Counted from the first letter of the stretch, positions 36,035 to 44,890 are shown. The stretch: DNA of 64,000 nt from Desulfosporosinus acidiphilus SJ4 (GCF_000255115.2 NC_018068.1:434001-498000); one strand, 5' to 3'. Notes: generated from the sequence alone by a model not told the origin. Made by a program: numbers and translations.

Positions 36035-36892
36035 TTAATGTAGTAAGTAAGGACGTATTTTGTTCAGAAGGTGATCAAGTTTCTCTGAGTTACGGATATA
36101 CATGCCTTTAGCACTCTTATTATTTGTTTGCAGGGAAAAAGTCATGAGATCTGCTTGAATTTTCTCCAAGTTGGCGTAAAGCAATTCCTTGACTTTTGGC
36201 TGAGGAATTTCCACGGCATCGTTGAAAAGATCCAGAAAAAGTTCACCTGAGGAATCAACCTGACAGAGAAACACATTCTCCAAAGCCACTCCCATTTTAT
36301 CCAGTTCGGTTTTTAGCCATTCTGGGTTAAGTCCCAAGGAAGAAAGAGGTTCAACGAGGATGTTTCCGTCCATAATAACGGTTTGAGGTTCAGCTTGCGG
36401 TGCTACTTTTTGCCCAATATCATGGGCAGTCACCGGTTTTTTATCTGCTTTTAAGTAAACGTTGATCTCACCATTGGACTCCATAACGGCAAACTCAACA
36501 TCAGGAAGATTAAAAATGTTCTTTGATCTAAGTTCAGCCAATAGATCCTCCCCAGTCATTCGGAGCTGAAGAAGATTTTCTTCCATGATTTTGCCATGTT
36601 TTATTAAAACAGTTTCCTTACCGTTAATAAATTGATGAATTACTTGGCTCTTAATCGCTAAATAATCGAGAGCCAGCGGCAGAATAACCCAAGTAAGCAA
36701 AACGACTAATCCTGAGCTTAAAGTAATAAGGTTTAGAGACATTAAGCTGACCACGACAGCTAAAATTACATAGCTCAAGAAATTGAAAGGTTTTACTCTG
36801 GTGATGTTTCGTTTTCCTATCAATCGTATCGCTAACCAGGCTATACAGAATAATGCGAGAGATTTTAAAATAGTATTAAGTGTTTCCTGCAT
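36035..36892 (-). CDS. 2Duf-type protein: DUF421 (YetF-like) membrane domain plus C-terminal DUF1657
   Basis: This 285-residue protein has three N-terminal membrane helices (about residues 5-80) and a YetF/DUF421 cytoplasmic domain (NGKETVLIKHGKIMEENL, LLAELRSKNIF). Residues about 235-285 (LEKIQADLMTFSLQTNNKS, KLDHLLNKI) align well with the neighbouring DUF1657 proteins. This two-domain form is the 2Duf gene of mobile spoVA operons. From published Bacillus work as I recall it, 2Duf raises spore wet-heat resistance and slows germination. Context and architecture both agree. Its role in this organism is inference. Confidence 0.88.
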   Translation of the reverse strand: MQETLNTILKSLALFCIAWLAIRLIGKRNITRVKPFNFLSYVILAVVVSLMSLNLITLSSGLVVLLTWVILPLALDYLAIKSQVIHQFINGKETVLIKHGKIMEENLLQLRMTGEDLLAELRSKNIFNLPDVEFAVMESNGEINVYLKADKKPVTAHDIGQKVAPQAEPQTVIMDGNILVEPLSSLGLNPEWLKTELDKMGVALENVFLCQVDSSGELFLDLFNDAVEIPQPKVKELLYANLEKIQADLMTFSLQTNNKSAKGMYIRNSEKLDHLLNKIRPYLLH

Positions 36893-36909
36893 ATTATTTC
36901 CTGCCTTTG

Positions 36910-37116
36910 TTAATTGCCTTTGTATTGTGGTTCTTCGAATTCGAGTATTTTTAAGCGATCTTCCAGATCTTTAATAATGACATCGGTGATTTCCAGAGAA
37001 TTGTTATAGACGGATTGAGCATGTTTATCTTTTGCCTGAATGGTATAAGTTCTCAATGTGCCTTGAACGCCTTTTAAGCTTGCCAGGGTTTGTTTTACTT
37101 GAGAAGCAACTGTCAT
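36910..37116 (-). CDS. DUF1657 protein, first gene of the spoVA cluster
   Basis: The protein has 68 residues from ATG 37116 (MTVASQVKQTLASL), preceded by GGGAGGTGATAATT. The body has LRTYTIQAKDKHAQSVYNN and ends EEPQYKGN. It is a paralogue of the last gene in the cluster. It is the first gene of the operon, so its upstream region should hold the promoter. A weak sigma-G-like pair (GCATT, 17 bases, GATAATA) can be read about 20 bases before the ribosome site, but two positions deviate. Confidence 0.85.
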   Translation of the reverse strand: MTVASQVKQTLASLKGVQGTLRTYTIQAKDKHAQSVYNNSLEITDVIIKDLEDRLKILEFEEPQYKGN

Positions 37117-37208
37117 AATTATCACCTCCCGCAAGTTATTATCTCTCGTCATTGCGTTTTAATGCTTTGAACAAACTGGAAAGTGAAGGCAGTTCTTTAA
37201 TTCATTAC

Positions 37209-37279
37209 AGACTCATACCCGAAGCAGAGAACGGGGACCACACTCACTTATTAAAGTGGTAGTCTTACGATTGGATGAA
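37209..37279 (+). repeat. 3' partial copy of the dispersed structured repeat
   Basis: It matches the last third of the full copies: CCGAAGCAGAGAACGGGG, ACCAC, a CACTT/AAGTG hairpin (partly decayed) and TCTTACGATTGGATGAA. The 5' two thirds are missing. It lies just upstream of the spoVA operon's promoter region, on the opposite strand. The gap 37117-37438 holds nothing else that I recognise. Confidence 0.65.
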
Positions 37280-37438
37280 CCATCCAAATATCTGGTAATG
37301 AATCTGGAAAATAACTGAAAGTATCGTATTTTAAAGGTTTATGAGAGTTTATGTCGAAGTGATAGATACAAAGAGAATTAATGTAACTAAGTCTAATTAC
37401 TTAGATTCACAAGACTTCTAAAATACGGGGGTATAGAA

Positions 37439-38248
37439 GTGACAAAATTCCAGGCGTACCAGCTTATCGTCTCAGAGATTCAGCAGTTATTCAATGATGA
37501 TGTTGCCGTTACACTCTTTGATACAGAGAAAATTGTTGCTTATTATCCAGGGAAGACAATTGATACCAAGGCTAGGATAGGGAATCCTCCCACACCGGGC
37601 TCGAATGTTTTAGAAGCTCTTACAAGTGGGAAGCGCGTTGTGCGGCGTATCCCTAAAGAACTTTTTGGGGTTCCTTTTGTCGGTATCGCCTTGCCCATTA
37701 TGGAAGATTCCGAAATAGTCGGTTGTCTTGCCGTTGCCTGTTCCATCGAACTTTATGACAACTTGTTCTCCACGGGGAAGGAAATACTTGAAACAGTGGT
37801 TAAAATTTCTTCTTCGGCTCAAAACTTGTCAGGTGGCACAGAAGAACTTGCTGCAACGATACGGAGAATAGATAATGAGACGGAGCATGTAAGCACCGAA
37901 ATGAACAGAACCAACGAATTGACGCAGCAAATCAAGAAGATTTCCAAACAGAGCAACATCTTAGGGCTTAATGCTGCTATTGAAGCTTCACGGGCAGGGG
38001 AACATGGGCGGGGATTTGCTATTGTATCGGAAGAGGTTAGGAGACTTGCTTCAGATACAGATGTATCTACAAAAGCAATTGACAATAATGTTCAAGTCGT
38101 TCAATCTTCCGTTCAGCTTCTCATTGACGCTATTAAACAGCTGACGGCGGTAACCGAAAATCATGCCGGTGAAGTGGCGGAGATTGCTCAAAGCCTGGAG
38201 AGAATCGAGAGAATGGCTAAAAGTCTGGTGGAAATGGGAAAAAAATAA
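37439..38248 (+). CDS. Soluble methyl-accepting chemotaxis-like protein
   Basis: This 269-residue cytoplasmic protein has no membrane segment. Residues about 1-105 form a small sensory domain ([22 protein letters not shown]). About 115-265 are a short chemoreceptor signalling coiled coil ([29 protein letters not shown]). The short, soluble form resembles cytoplasmic receptors that read an internal signal. It starts with GTG at 37439 after a GGGGGT run. A strong terminator follows. It is not obviously part of a che operon. Confidence 0.88.
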   Translation: MTKFQAYQLIVSEIQQLFNDDVAVTLFDTEKIVAYYPGKTIDTKARIGNPPTPGSNVLEALTSGKRVVRRIPKELFGVPFVGIALPIMEDSEIVGCLAVACSIELYDNLFSTGKEILETVVKISSSAQNLSGGTEELAATIRRIDNETEHVSTEMNRTNELTQQIKKISKQSNILGLNAAIEASRAGEHGRGFAIVSEEVRRLASDTDVSTKAIDNNVQVVQSSVQLLIDAIKQLTAVTENHAGEVAEIAQSLERIERMAKSLVEMGKK

Positions 38249-38273
38249 TCATTCGCTTATTGAGCATTAGAAT

Positions 38274-38308
38274 AAAAAACAAGGCTGAGCACAACGCCTT
38301 GTTTTTTA
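38274..38308 (+). terminator. Terminator after the soluble chemoreceptor gene
   Basis: AAAAAACAAGGC pairs with GCCTTGTTTTTT around TGAGCACAAC, with an A-run before and a T-run after. It could work in both directions. Confidence 0.85.
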
Positions 38309-38360
38309 TTACTCCTTACACACATAACCCTGCGATTGGATTGGTCGAGTGCACTAGCCC

Positions 38361-38516
38361 CTAAATATCCAAGTCATCCGGGCTTTTGTCTTTTGTTGGG
38401 GTTAAGGTATCCCTGTCTTTCCTGCTGGAATCGGTAGAGGGACAGCTTTTAGAATTTTGAGCAGTGGTTTCATTATTAACGGTTTGGCGGGACGCTTTAT
38501 TCCAATTTTGGCTCAA
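38361..38516 (-). CDS. Tiny hydrophilic protein with TTG start
   Basis: The protein has 51 residues: MSQNWNKASRQTVNNETT at the start, a Ser/Thr/Lys/Asp-rich body, and DKSPDDLDI at the end. A very strong AAAGGAGG lies eight bases before the TTG, which is the main support. There is no membrane segment and only one cysteine, and it is predicted to be disordered. It lies just downstream of sigK on the same strand, past a terminator-like hairpin. I know no family. A small spore or mother-cell product is possible, by location only. Confidence 0.65.
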   Translation of the reverse strand: MSQNWNKASRQTVNNETTAQNSKSCPSTDSSRKDRDTLTPTKDKSPDDLDI

Positions 38517-38630
38517 TGTAGTTTCCTCCTTTAGAAAGTTTTGATTTGAAGATGATTTTAAGGTTTAACAAAAAGTACTTAAACCTTGCTATGAATAAAG
38601 TATGGTAGTTTCGTTTTGTAATTATGTAAT

Positions 38631-38670
38631 AATCCGGCGGCAAACCATAAACAAGTTTTGCCGCCGGATT
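38631..38670 (-). terminator. Terminator-like hairpin after sigK
   Basis: AATCCGGCGGCAAA pairs with TTTGCCGCCGGATT over 14 bp. The following sequence on the minus strand is AT-rich rather than a pure U-run. Confidence 0.7.
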
Positions 38671-38687
38671 TGAATTCCTTAATTCAA

Positions 38688-39440
38688 TTATTGGGGGAGA
38701 CTATCTTTCATTTCCAGAGTTAAGGTTTGGATAGCACGTTTTTCAATCCTTGAGACATAGGAACGGGATATTCCGAGAATATCGGCAATTTCTTGCTGTG
38801 AATGCTCGTTTCCTTCCAACAGTCCAAATCTAAGATGAAGGACTTGTCGGTCAAGAGTAGGAAGTTTTTTAACATTTTCCAATAAGAGGCGCTGATCTTC
38901 TTCTTCGGCAATTTGTTCAGGTATGGGGGTGTTTTCAGCGGAAAGGCTTTCCAAAATACTCAATTCTCCATCATTATTATCCTGGCCGATGGGAGTATAG
39001 ATAGACATTTCGCCCCGGCGTTTTTTGAGAATGCGGAAGTGCATTAGAATTTCGTTATTGATGCAGCGGGCAGCATAGGTGCTTAATTTAGCTCCTTTTG
39101 TAAGATTAAACGTGTTAATAGCTTTAACTAAGCCAACAATCCCGATGGAAAATAAATCTTCGGTTCTTTCTTCCGGCCCTTCATATTTTTTGACGACATG
39201 AGCGACTAGACGCAAATTATGCTCGATCAATTTATTTCGAGCAGTCTCAATACTTTTATGAAAAGCAGAGTCATTAAGAGAAGGGTTTGTACGATTTGTT
39301 TCTAATATTTGTAGGTAGCGTAATTCTTCTTCTTTATTAAGAGGGTGAGGAAATGAATTATTATTAATGTAAGAAACGAGTAGGCTGGCTCCTTTAAGGA
39401 CAGAGAGGGCAAAACTCATGAGAAGGGCCTGTAGAAACAT
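38688..39440 (-). CDS. sigK: Sporulation sigma factor SigK (pro-sigma-K), uninterrupted
   Basis: This 250-residue sigma-70-family factor directs late mother-cell transcription during sporulation. It begins MFLQALLMSFALSVL, the hydrophobic pro-sequence that SpoIVFB removes in other species. Region 2 has EDLFSIGIVGLVKAI and LSTYAARCINNEI; region 4 has QQEIADILGISRSYVSRIEK. I start at ATG 39440 after AAAGGAGTG. The gene is one piece, so no skin-type element splits it as in Bacillus subtilis. A terminator-like hairpin and the tiny gene follow. Confidence 0.96.
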   Translation of the reverse strand: MFLQALLMSFALSVLKGASLLVSYINNNSFPHPLNKEEELRYLQILETNRTNPSLNDSAFHKSIETARNKLIEHNLRLVAHVVKKYEGPEERTEDLFSIGIVGLVKAINTFNLTKGAKLSTYAARCINNEILMHFRILKKRRGEMSIYTPIGQDNNDGELSILESLSAENTPIPEQIAEEEDQRLLLENVKKLPTLDRQVLHLRFGLLEGNEHSQQEIADILGISRSYVSRIEKRAIQTLTLEMKDSLPQ

Positions 39441-39550
39441 CGGTTTCACTCCTTTCACATCAGGTTATCATATGCTTAAGGAATGAATCCTGTGATTTTC
39501 TGTGTTACGAGCAGGACATCTAATGGCATGGCTGCCAGACCAAAAATATA

Positions 39551-39573
39551 AAAGCTCCTGCTGAGCAGGAGCT
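39551..39573 (-). terminator. Terminator after the MazG-like gene
   Basis: AGCTCCTGCT and AGCAGGAGCT form a nearly loop-free palindrome; on the minus strand it is followed by TTTTATATTTTT. Confidence 0.75.
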
Positions 39574-39591
39574 AGAATGTTTAGGGGTTAG

Positions 39592-39984
39592 TTAGGTCAA
39601 ATTAAAGATAGTTAAGGTTTGTAATTTCTTGCATTCCAGGTTGAGGACTTCTGTAAGGGAGATATCTAAGGCATTAGCCAAGGCGGCTATGTAAAATAGT
39701 TGTTTGCCTAGTTCTGCTTCTATAATGTCTCTGCAATTATCGCAGAGTGTCCCTTCGAGCTGGCTGTCTAAGAGATCTTTTAAATCGGCAAGGCTTACAT
39801 CGGGGGGGATTGACTTCTTGTGCGCATTCACTGAATGACAACCGCAATTTGTCACGGATTTTACAACGGCCCTGTTAACGCGTGCTGAAGTCTCTTGGCC
39901 TTTGGATAAGATATCCAAAATGCTTTGGTGTCGTATTAACAGAGATTTGACTATATTTTGGAATTGGTCAGTGAGTTGTTCCAC
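39592..39984 (-). CDS. Cysteine-containing protein with MazG-like C-terminal helices
   Basis: This 130-residue cytoplasmic protein has LIRHQSILDILSKGQETSARVN at the start, a CGCHSV motif near residue 50, a CDNC pair near 85, and ELGKQLFYIAALANALDISL at the end. The last stretch resembles the paired helices of MazG-type NTP pyrophosphatases, but the acidic residue after ELG is lysine here, so activity is doubtful. The two cysteine pairs could bind a metal. GTG 39984 is chosen because GAGG lies six bases ahead. It is divergent from carD. Confidence 0.6.
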   Translation of the reverse strand: MEQLTDQFQNIVKSLLIRHQSILDILSKGQETSARVNRAVVKSVTNCGCHSVNAHKKSIPPDVSLADLKDLLDSQLEGTLCDNCRDIIEAELGKQLFYIAALANALDISLTEVLNLECKKLQTLTIFNLT

Positions 39985-40114
39985 CAGTATCCTCACTCCT
40001 TTCTGCCGTTTCTATTATACAGAGATGGTTAGGTCGTTGTCAATTTTCGGGAATTAAAGAGGAGGAAAAGGGAAATTGACAGGCCGAAGACTTGTATGAT
40101 ATAATTTTAAAATT

Positions 40115-40143
40115 TTGACCAGGACATTGTTACTTGTTATAAT
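40115..40143 (+). promoter_or_regulatory. Promoter of carD
   Basis: TTGACC and TATAAT are separated by 17 bases, near-perfect for the housekeeping sigma factor. The start codon follows about 20 bases after the -10 element. Confidence 0.85.
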
Positions 40144-40163
40144 GATAAGAAGGGGGTGGCTGA

Positions 40164-40640
40164 ATGTTTAATGTTGGTGATAAAGTTGTCTATCCTATGC
40201 ACGGTGCAGGGATCATTGAATCCATTGAGGAACGGGAAGTTCTCGGTGAAAAAAGCCAATATTATGTCATGCATTTGCCTGTGGGAAATATGAAGTTATT
40301 TATACCTTTAAAAAATGTTGAAAACTTAGGTTTGCGGCAAGTAATTTCTCCGACCATGGTTAAAGACGTGTTAGAGGTATTAAAAACGAAAGATACGGCA
40401 AATACCCTAGCCTGGAATCGGCGCTATCGTGCCAATCTGGAAAAGATTAAAAGTGGTAATATTTTTGAAGTAGCCAACGTAGTGCGCAGTCTTGCTCAAA
40501 GGGAAAGCGAAAAAGGGCTTTCTACCGGAGAAAAGAAGATGTATGAAAATGCCTGCCAGATCTTGATCAGTGAGCTTGTTCTGACGGAAGGATCTGAAGA
40601 AGATGCAGTGAGACAATGGCTCTCTAAAGCCCTAGCTTAA
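40164..40640 (+). CDS. carD: CarD/CdnL-type RNA polymerase-binding regulator
   Basis: This 158-residue protein has an N-terminal Tudor-like RNA-polymerase-interacting domain (FNVGDKVVYPMHGAGIIE, about 1-65) and a helical C-terminal DNA-contacting domain (WNRRYRANLEKI). CarD stabilises open promoter complexes, often at rRNA genes. A strong ribosome site (AAGGGGGTGG) and a near-consensus promoter lie directly upstream. It leads the run carD, PIN/TRAM, ispD, ispF, though the next gene has its own strong ribosome site. Confidence 0.94.
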   Translation: MFNVGDKVVYPMHGAGIIESIEEREVLGEKSQYYVMHLPVGNMKLFIPLKNVENLGLRQVISPTMVKDVLEVLKTKDTANTLAWNRRYRANLEKIKSGNIFEVANVVRSLAQRESEKGLSTGEKKMYENACQILISELVLTEGSEEDAVRQWLSKALA

Positions 40641-40727
40641 GGATTATTTTTCCTTTGCTTGAAAATAAATGGAATGGACAGTATAATTGGAAAGAATTTT
40701 AGTCAAACTATGATAAAAGGAGGTGAA

Positions 40728-41903
40728 ATGATGATTCGCAATCTGATTCGCGGTATCATCACCCTGTTATTCGGTGCCATAGGTTTTTATGTGGATTACT
40801 TACTATTGCGTCTCGATGTTTTACAATCATTTCGATGGAGTTTTTCTCCTGTCTGGACCTATGTTACGATGATTTTATTATTTGCTAGTTTAGGTTTTCT
40901 GGTAGCTCCTATGATTATTCGTTCTGTTCTTAAACTAATGCGTTGGATGGATTCCCGCCTAACCAAGGTTCCAACCCATGATCTGATGGGCGGGACTATC
41001 GGTGGAATTATCGGACTTATTATTTCAAGTTTATTTAGTAATTCATTTATTATTATTCCCTTTTTTGGCCCCCTGCTGGCAGTGCTTTTGAGCCTTTTTT
41101 TAGGCTATCTGGGCTTTACGATAGGGATGAAACGCAAAGAGGATGTTTTAGGTTTTCTTAACTTTATTCCCAAATTTCGTGATCGCGGAGATAAACAAAA
41201 AGAATCTAAGGTGGGTCAGGTTTCTGAGAACGGTGAGAGTAAAGAACAGCATCCCAACTATAAGATTCTTGATACCAGCGTGATTATTGACGGCAGAATC
41301 GCCGATATTGTCAAAACGGGGTTTATTGAGGGAACCTTGCTTATTCCCAGCTTTGTCTTAGAGGAGCTTCGCCATATCGCTGATTCTTCAGACCTATTGA
41401 AGCGAAATCGTGGGCGTCGGGGTTTGGATATCCTAAATCAGATTTCCAAAGAAACGGCCATTAACGTTCATATACATGAGCAAGATTTCGAAGATATCAA
41501 CGAAGTTGACAGCAAACTGGTGCGTTTAGGTCAAGTGCTGGATTCTCCGCTCTTAACGAATGATTACAATTTAAATAAGGTGGCAGAACTTCAAGGCGTA
41601 AAGGTTCTAAATATCAACGAATTGGCGAATTCTCTTAAACCTATTGTTTTGCCGGGAGAAGAGATGTTGGTTCAAGTGATGAAAGAAGGGAAAGAACCCG
41701 GGCAAGGTGTGGCCTATCTGGATGATGGTACTATGATCGTTGTGGATACCGGCCGCCGCTATATGGGTCAAAATATCACTGTCTTGGTCACCAGTGTCCT
41801 CCAGACAGCCGCCGGCCGCATGATTTTCGCGAAACCTAAAAGTTCTTTGGAAAAAAAGTCGATGGGTCTTCGTCCGACGGATGAGGTGAATGCGATTGGC
41901 TAA
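40728..41903 (+). CDS. yacL: PIN/TRAM domain membrane protein (YacL family)
   Basis: This protein has about 391 residues. The N-terminal region holds about four membrane helices (ITLLFGAIGFYVDYLLL, IGGIIGLIISSLF). A PIN nuclease-like domain follows from about residue 180 (ILDTSVIIDGRIADI, NDYNLNKVAE). The C-terminal TRAM domain has EEMLVQVMKEGKEPGQG. The acidic residues of the PIN site (DTS, NDY) are present. AAAGGAGGTG sits before two tandem ATGs (40728, 40731); either may be used. The role is unclear; RNA cleavage at the membrane is suggested by family. It overlaps ispD. Confidence 0.92.
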   Translation: MMIRNLIRGIITLLFGAIGFYVDYLLLRLDVLQSFRWSFSPVWTYVTMILLFASLGFLVAPMIIRSVLKLMRWMDSRLTKVPTHDLMGGTIGGIIGLIISSLFSNSFIIIPFFGPLLAVLLSLFLGYLGFTIGMKRKEDVLGFLNFIPKFRDRGDKQKESKVGQVSENGESKEQHPNYKILDTSVIIDGRIADIVKTGFIEGTLLIPSFVLEELRHIADSSDLLKRNRGRRGLDILNQISKETAINVHIHEQDFEDINEVDSKLVRLGQVLDSPLLTNDYNLNKVAELQGVKVLNINELANSLKPIVLPGEEMLVQVMKEGKEPGQGVAYLDDGTMIVVDTGRRYMGQNITVLVTSVLQTAAGRMIFAKPKSSLEKKSMGLRPTDEVNAIG

Positions 41904-42588
41904 TTTAGGCATCGTTATACCTGCAGCCGGTCAAGGCAAACGGATGGGGGCCGGATGCAATAAACAATTTCTGCAGCTAAAGGGACAACCGATTTTAATA
42001 CATGCAGTCAGAGTGTTTCAAATGTCCGACTACGTCTCAGAAATAGTGATTGTTGGGGCGGAGAATGATCTTGCTTTGATCAAAGAACTTGTGGATCACT
42101 ATAAACTGGATAAGGTAGTCAGTGTTTGTCAAGGTGGTGCCCAACGTCAAGATTCCGTTCGGTCAGGGGTGCTAGCCCTCAGTCCCGCTATTCAAAGAGT
42201 AGTGGTTCATGATGGGGCTAGGCCCCTTTTGACGCTGAAAGACTTTCACCGCTTTCTCCAAGAGGCGGAAGGATTTTCGGCCGCCATCATGGGGATTCAG
42301 GTTAAGGACACTATTAAACAGGTTAATAATTCCGGAATAGTGACAGACACACTGCCAAGAGAACTTTTAAGGGCTGTCCAAACACCCCAGATTTTTGAAC
42401 GCAATAAATTAGAAGAAGCACATATGCGTGCGGCTTCAGTAGGATACTATGGCACGGACGATGCATCTTTGCTAGAATGGATAGGGTACCCTGTTCAGAT
42501 GATCGAAGGATCATTAGAAAATATCAAAGTCACAACGCCGGAAGATCTCTGGCTTTCGGAACGAATTTTAGCAATGCGTGAAAAATAG
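41890..42588 (+). CDS. ispD: 2-C-methyl-D-erythritol 4-phosphate cytidylyltransferase
   Basis: This 232-residue enzyme is the third step of the MEP isoprenoid pathway, joining CTP with methylerythritol phosphate. IPAAGQGKRMGAG is the nucleotide-binding loop; VHDGARPLL and TPQIFE are further signatures. The start overlaps the end of yacL by 14 bases, with GAGGTGA immediately before. ispF follows in the same unit. Confidence 0.97.
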   Translation: MRLANLGIVIPAAGQGKRMGAGCNKQFLQLKGQPILIHAVRVFQMSDYVSEIVIVGAENDLALIKELVDHYKLDKVVSVCQGGAQRQDSVRSGVLALSPAIQRVVVHDGARPLLTLKDFHRFLQEAEGFSAAIMGIQVKDTIKQVNNSGIVTDTLPRELLRAVQTPQIFERNKLEEAHMRAASVGYYGTDDASLLEWIGYPVQMIEGSLENIKVTTPEDLWLSERILAMREK

Positions 42589-42594
42589 ATTGGG

Positions 42595-43083
42595 GTGTTG
42601 AAAATCAGAGTTGGAATAGGGTATGATGTACATGCCTTGGTAGAGGGAAGACCTTTGATTCTTGGGGGAGTAGAAATCCCTTATGAAAGGGGATTGCTCG
42701 GACATTCCGATGCGGATGTGTTAATTCATGCGCTTATGGATGCACTGCTTGGGGCTTTGGCTCAAGGAGATATTGGAGCTCATTTTCCCGATCATGATCC
42801 CCGTTACGCCGGAATTTCCAGCCTTCTCTTATTGGAACAGGTTGCTCAACTGATAAAAGGCCAAGGATATTGTATTGGAAATATTGACACTATCATTGTG
42901 GCAGAGCGTCCGAAACTTGCTCCCTTTATCCTTCAGATGCGCTCAAATCTTGCCCGGGCTTTGGAGATCGAGATCGGTTGTGTGTCAGTAAAAGCAACAA
43001 CTACGGAACATTTGGGCTTTGAAGGACGCAGTGAAGGTATTGGGGCTCAGGCTATTGTTGGGTTAGAAAAAGATAAGGCCTAG
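42595..43083 (+). CDS. ispF: 2-C-methyl-D-erythritol 2,4-cyclodiphosphate synthase
   Basis: This enzyme of about 161 residues forms the cyclic diphosphate in the MEP pathway. [10 protein letters not shown] and [19 protein letters not shown] carry the metal and substrate residues. The late [14 protein letters not shown] is also typical. The start is GTG 42595 or the next codon TTG. It follows ispD by six bases, so the two are co-translated. Confidence 0.97.
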   Translation: MLKIRVGIGYDVHALVEGRPLILGGVEIPYERGLLGHSDADVLIHALMDALLGALAQGDIGAHFPDHDPRYAGISSLLLLEQVAQLIKGQGYCIGNIDTIIVAERPKLAPFILQMRSNLARALEIEIGCVSVKATTTEHLGFEGRSEGIGAQAIVGLEKDKA

Positions 43084-43116
43084 AAACAGAGTTAGAACAT
43101 ATTTAAGGTGGTTTGT

Positions 43117-44574
43117 ATGAAAGAAGTTAGGACAAGATTTGCCCCAAGCCCGACGGGCTATATGCATATTGGCAACTTAAGAACTGCTATCTATGAATAT
43201 TTAATTGCCAAATCCCAGGGAGGGAAATTTTTACTGCGAGTTGAAGATACAGATCAGGCCCGTTTTGTTGAAGGGGCTGTGGAAGTTATATTAAAGACGC
43301 TTAATATTGTCGGGTTGAGGTATGACGAAGGACCGGATATTGGGGGACCTTATGGGCCCTACGTTCAAAGTCAACGCAAAGCAATCTACAAGGAATATGC
43401 CAATAAGCTCGTTGAGTTAAAAGGTGCTTATTATTGCTTTTGTTCTAAAGAAAGAACGGAAAGCTTAGGCAATGACAGCGAGTCTACTACAGTTCCGGCG
43501 AAACATAATTGTCAATGTAAGAATTTAAGTGCCCAAGAAGTCTCCGAAAAGTTTAGAAATCATGAATCCTATGTAGTGCGTCAATGGATTCCTGCGGAAG
43601 GTTCCACAGAGTTTCATGATCTTGTCTATGGAACGGTTTCCGTAGAAAATTCCGAACTTGATGAAGGCGTGCTCTTAAAATCCGATGGCCTTCCTACCTA
43701 TAATTTTGCCAATGTTGTGGATGATCATTTGATGGAGATAACGCATGTTGTGAGAGGGTCGGAATACCTCTCGTCAACACCGAAATACAATTTACTTTAT
43801 AAGTCCTTTGACTGGGATATTCCGGAGTATATTCATTTGCCGCCAATTATGAAGACGGCTGAAAAGAAACTGAGCAAGCGTGAAGGAGACGCCTCTTTTG
43901 AGGACTTCGTTTCCCAAGGTTATCTGCCTGAAGCTATCGTAAATTATATTGTCTTGTTGGGCTGGAATCCGGGGACTAATGAGGAGTTCTTTTCTCTTCA
44001 AGACCTTGAAAAGATATTTAATATTGCCGGTTTAAGCAAGTCACCGGCCATTTTCGATGTCAATAAATTAAAGTGGATGAACGGCGAATATTTGCGGAGA
44101 TTGGGTCTGGAAGAATTTAATGATTTAGCCCTGCCTTACTATAAAGGTATCTCCGATGCTGAAATCGAATTAAAAAAGGTCAGCGCCTTATTGCAAAAGA
44201 GAATTGAAATTCTTAATGAAATTCCTGAGAAAGTTGATTTTTTAAAGAATCTTCCTGACTATGATATTAGCTTATTTGTGCATAAGAAAATGAAAACGGA
44301 TGCAGTCAATTCTTTAAGTAGTTTGCAAGCTATTTGTGAAGCGATGGCTTCTCTCGAACCATGGGATCTGGAAGCAATTGAGGAAACTCTGACTAAGGTC
44401 ATTTCTCAATTGGGAGTCAAAAACGGACAAGTCCTTTGGCCTTTGAGAACGGCTCTCTCCGGTAAAGAATCAAGTCCCGGAGGCGGTGCCGAATTGGCTG
44501 AATTGCTGGGCAAAAGGGAAACGCTGAGAAGAATAGAAGTAGGAATTAGTAAATTGAAAAATACCGTCCAATAA
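43117..44574 (+). CDS. gltX: Glutamyl-tRNA synthetase
   Basis: This 485-residue class I synthetase starts MKEVRTRFAPSPTGYMHIGN, with the HIGH-type signature, and has the KMSKS equivalent LSKREG. The C-terminal helical anticodon region is complete. I use ATG 43117, preceded by AAGGTGG; an upstream in-frame start lacks a site. It charges tRNA-Glu, and possibly tRNA-Gln if the indirect pathway operates. It ends before the Cys T-box region. Confidence 0.97.
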   Translation: MKEVRTRFAPSPTGYMHIGNLRTAIYEYLIAKSQGGKFLLRVEDTDQARFVEGAVEVILKTLNIVGLRYDEGPDIGGPYGPYVQSQRKAIYKEYANKLVELKGAYYCFCSKERTESLGNDSESTTVPAKHNCQCKNLSAQEVSEKFRNHESYVVRQWIPAEGSTEFHDLVYGTVSVENSELDEGVLLKSDGLPTYNFANVVDDHLMEITHVVRGSEYLSSTPKYNLLYKSFDWDIPEYIHLPPIMKTAEKKLSKREGDASFEDFVSQGYLPEAIVNYIVLLGWNPGTNEEFFSLQDLEKIFNIAGLSKSPAIFDVNKLKWMNGEYLRRLGLEEFNDLALPYYKGISDAEIELKKVSALLQKRIEILNEIPEKVDFLKNLPDYDISLFVHKKMKTDAVNSLSSLQAICEAMASLEPWDLEAIEETLTKVISQLGVKNGQVLWPLRTALSGKESSPGGGAELAELLGKRETLRRIEVGISKLKNTVQ

Positions 44575-44610
44575 AAGGATAAGACCCCAAATAATTGACG
44601 ATATGCTTTA

Positions 44611-44890
44611 TTGACAGGGGCAGGAATGTATCCTATAATTGATCATTAATTAATAATTGGCGATGAAGAGAAAGAGTACAAAAAGGAATTGTCAGCAGCG
44701 AGGATGGGAAAGGTGTAAGCCATCGGCGAGGAATTTTTGGAAGTGCATCTCTGAGCAGAAGGGCAGAAAATGAAGTATGTCTTTCCGTAGTAACTGCGTT
44801 AAAGTTTTGAGTAGAAACGACTTTAGTCGTTTAATCAGAGTGGAACCGCGGAATTTTTCGTCTCTGGACGGAGATTCCGCTTTTTTGTAC
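44611..44890 (+). promoter_or_regulatory. Promoter and T-box leader of cysE-cysS (cysteine specifier TGC)
   Basis: TTGACA (44611) and TATAAT (44634) are spaced by 17 bases, a consensus promoter. The leader has a specifier TGC (Cys) at 44744-44746 in the context GAAG-TGC-ATC. The T-box AGAGTGGAACCGCGG lies near 44837-44851, then a terminator stem GCGGAA / TTCCGC with TTTTTTG. Uncharged tRNA-Cys should turn on the downstream cysE and cysS, so cysteine supply controls both biosynthesis and charging. Confidence 0.92.

Noticed and set aside
37130-37185. Sigma-G-like promoter before the spoVA cluster (GCATT, 17 bases, GATAATA)
   Set aside because: Two consensus positions fail, and the start point would fall almost on the ribosome site, so it is noted only as weak.
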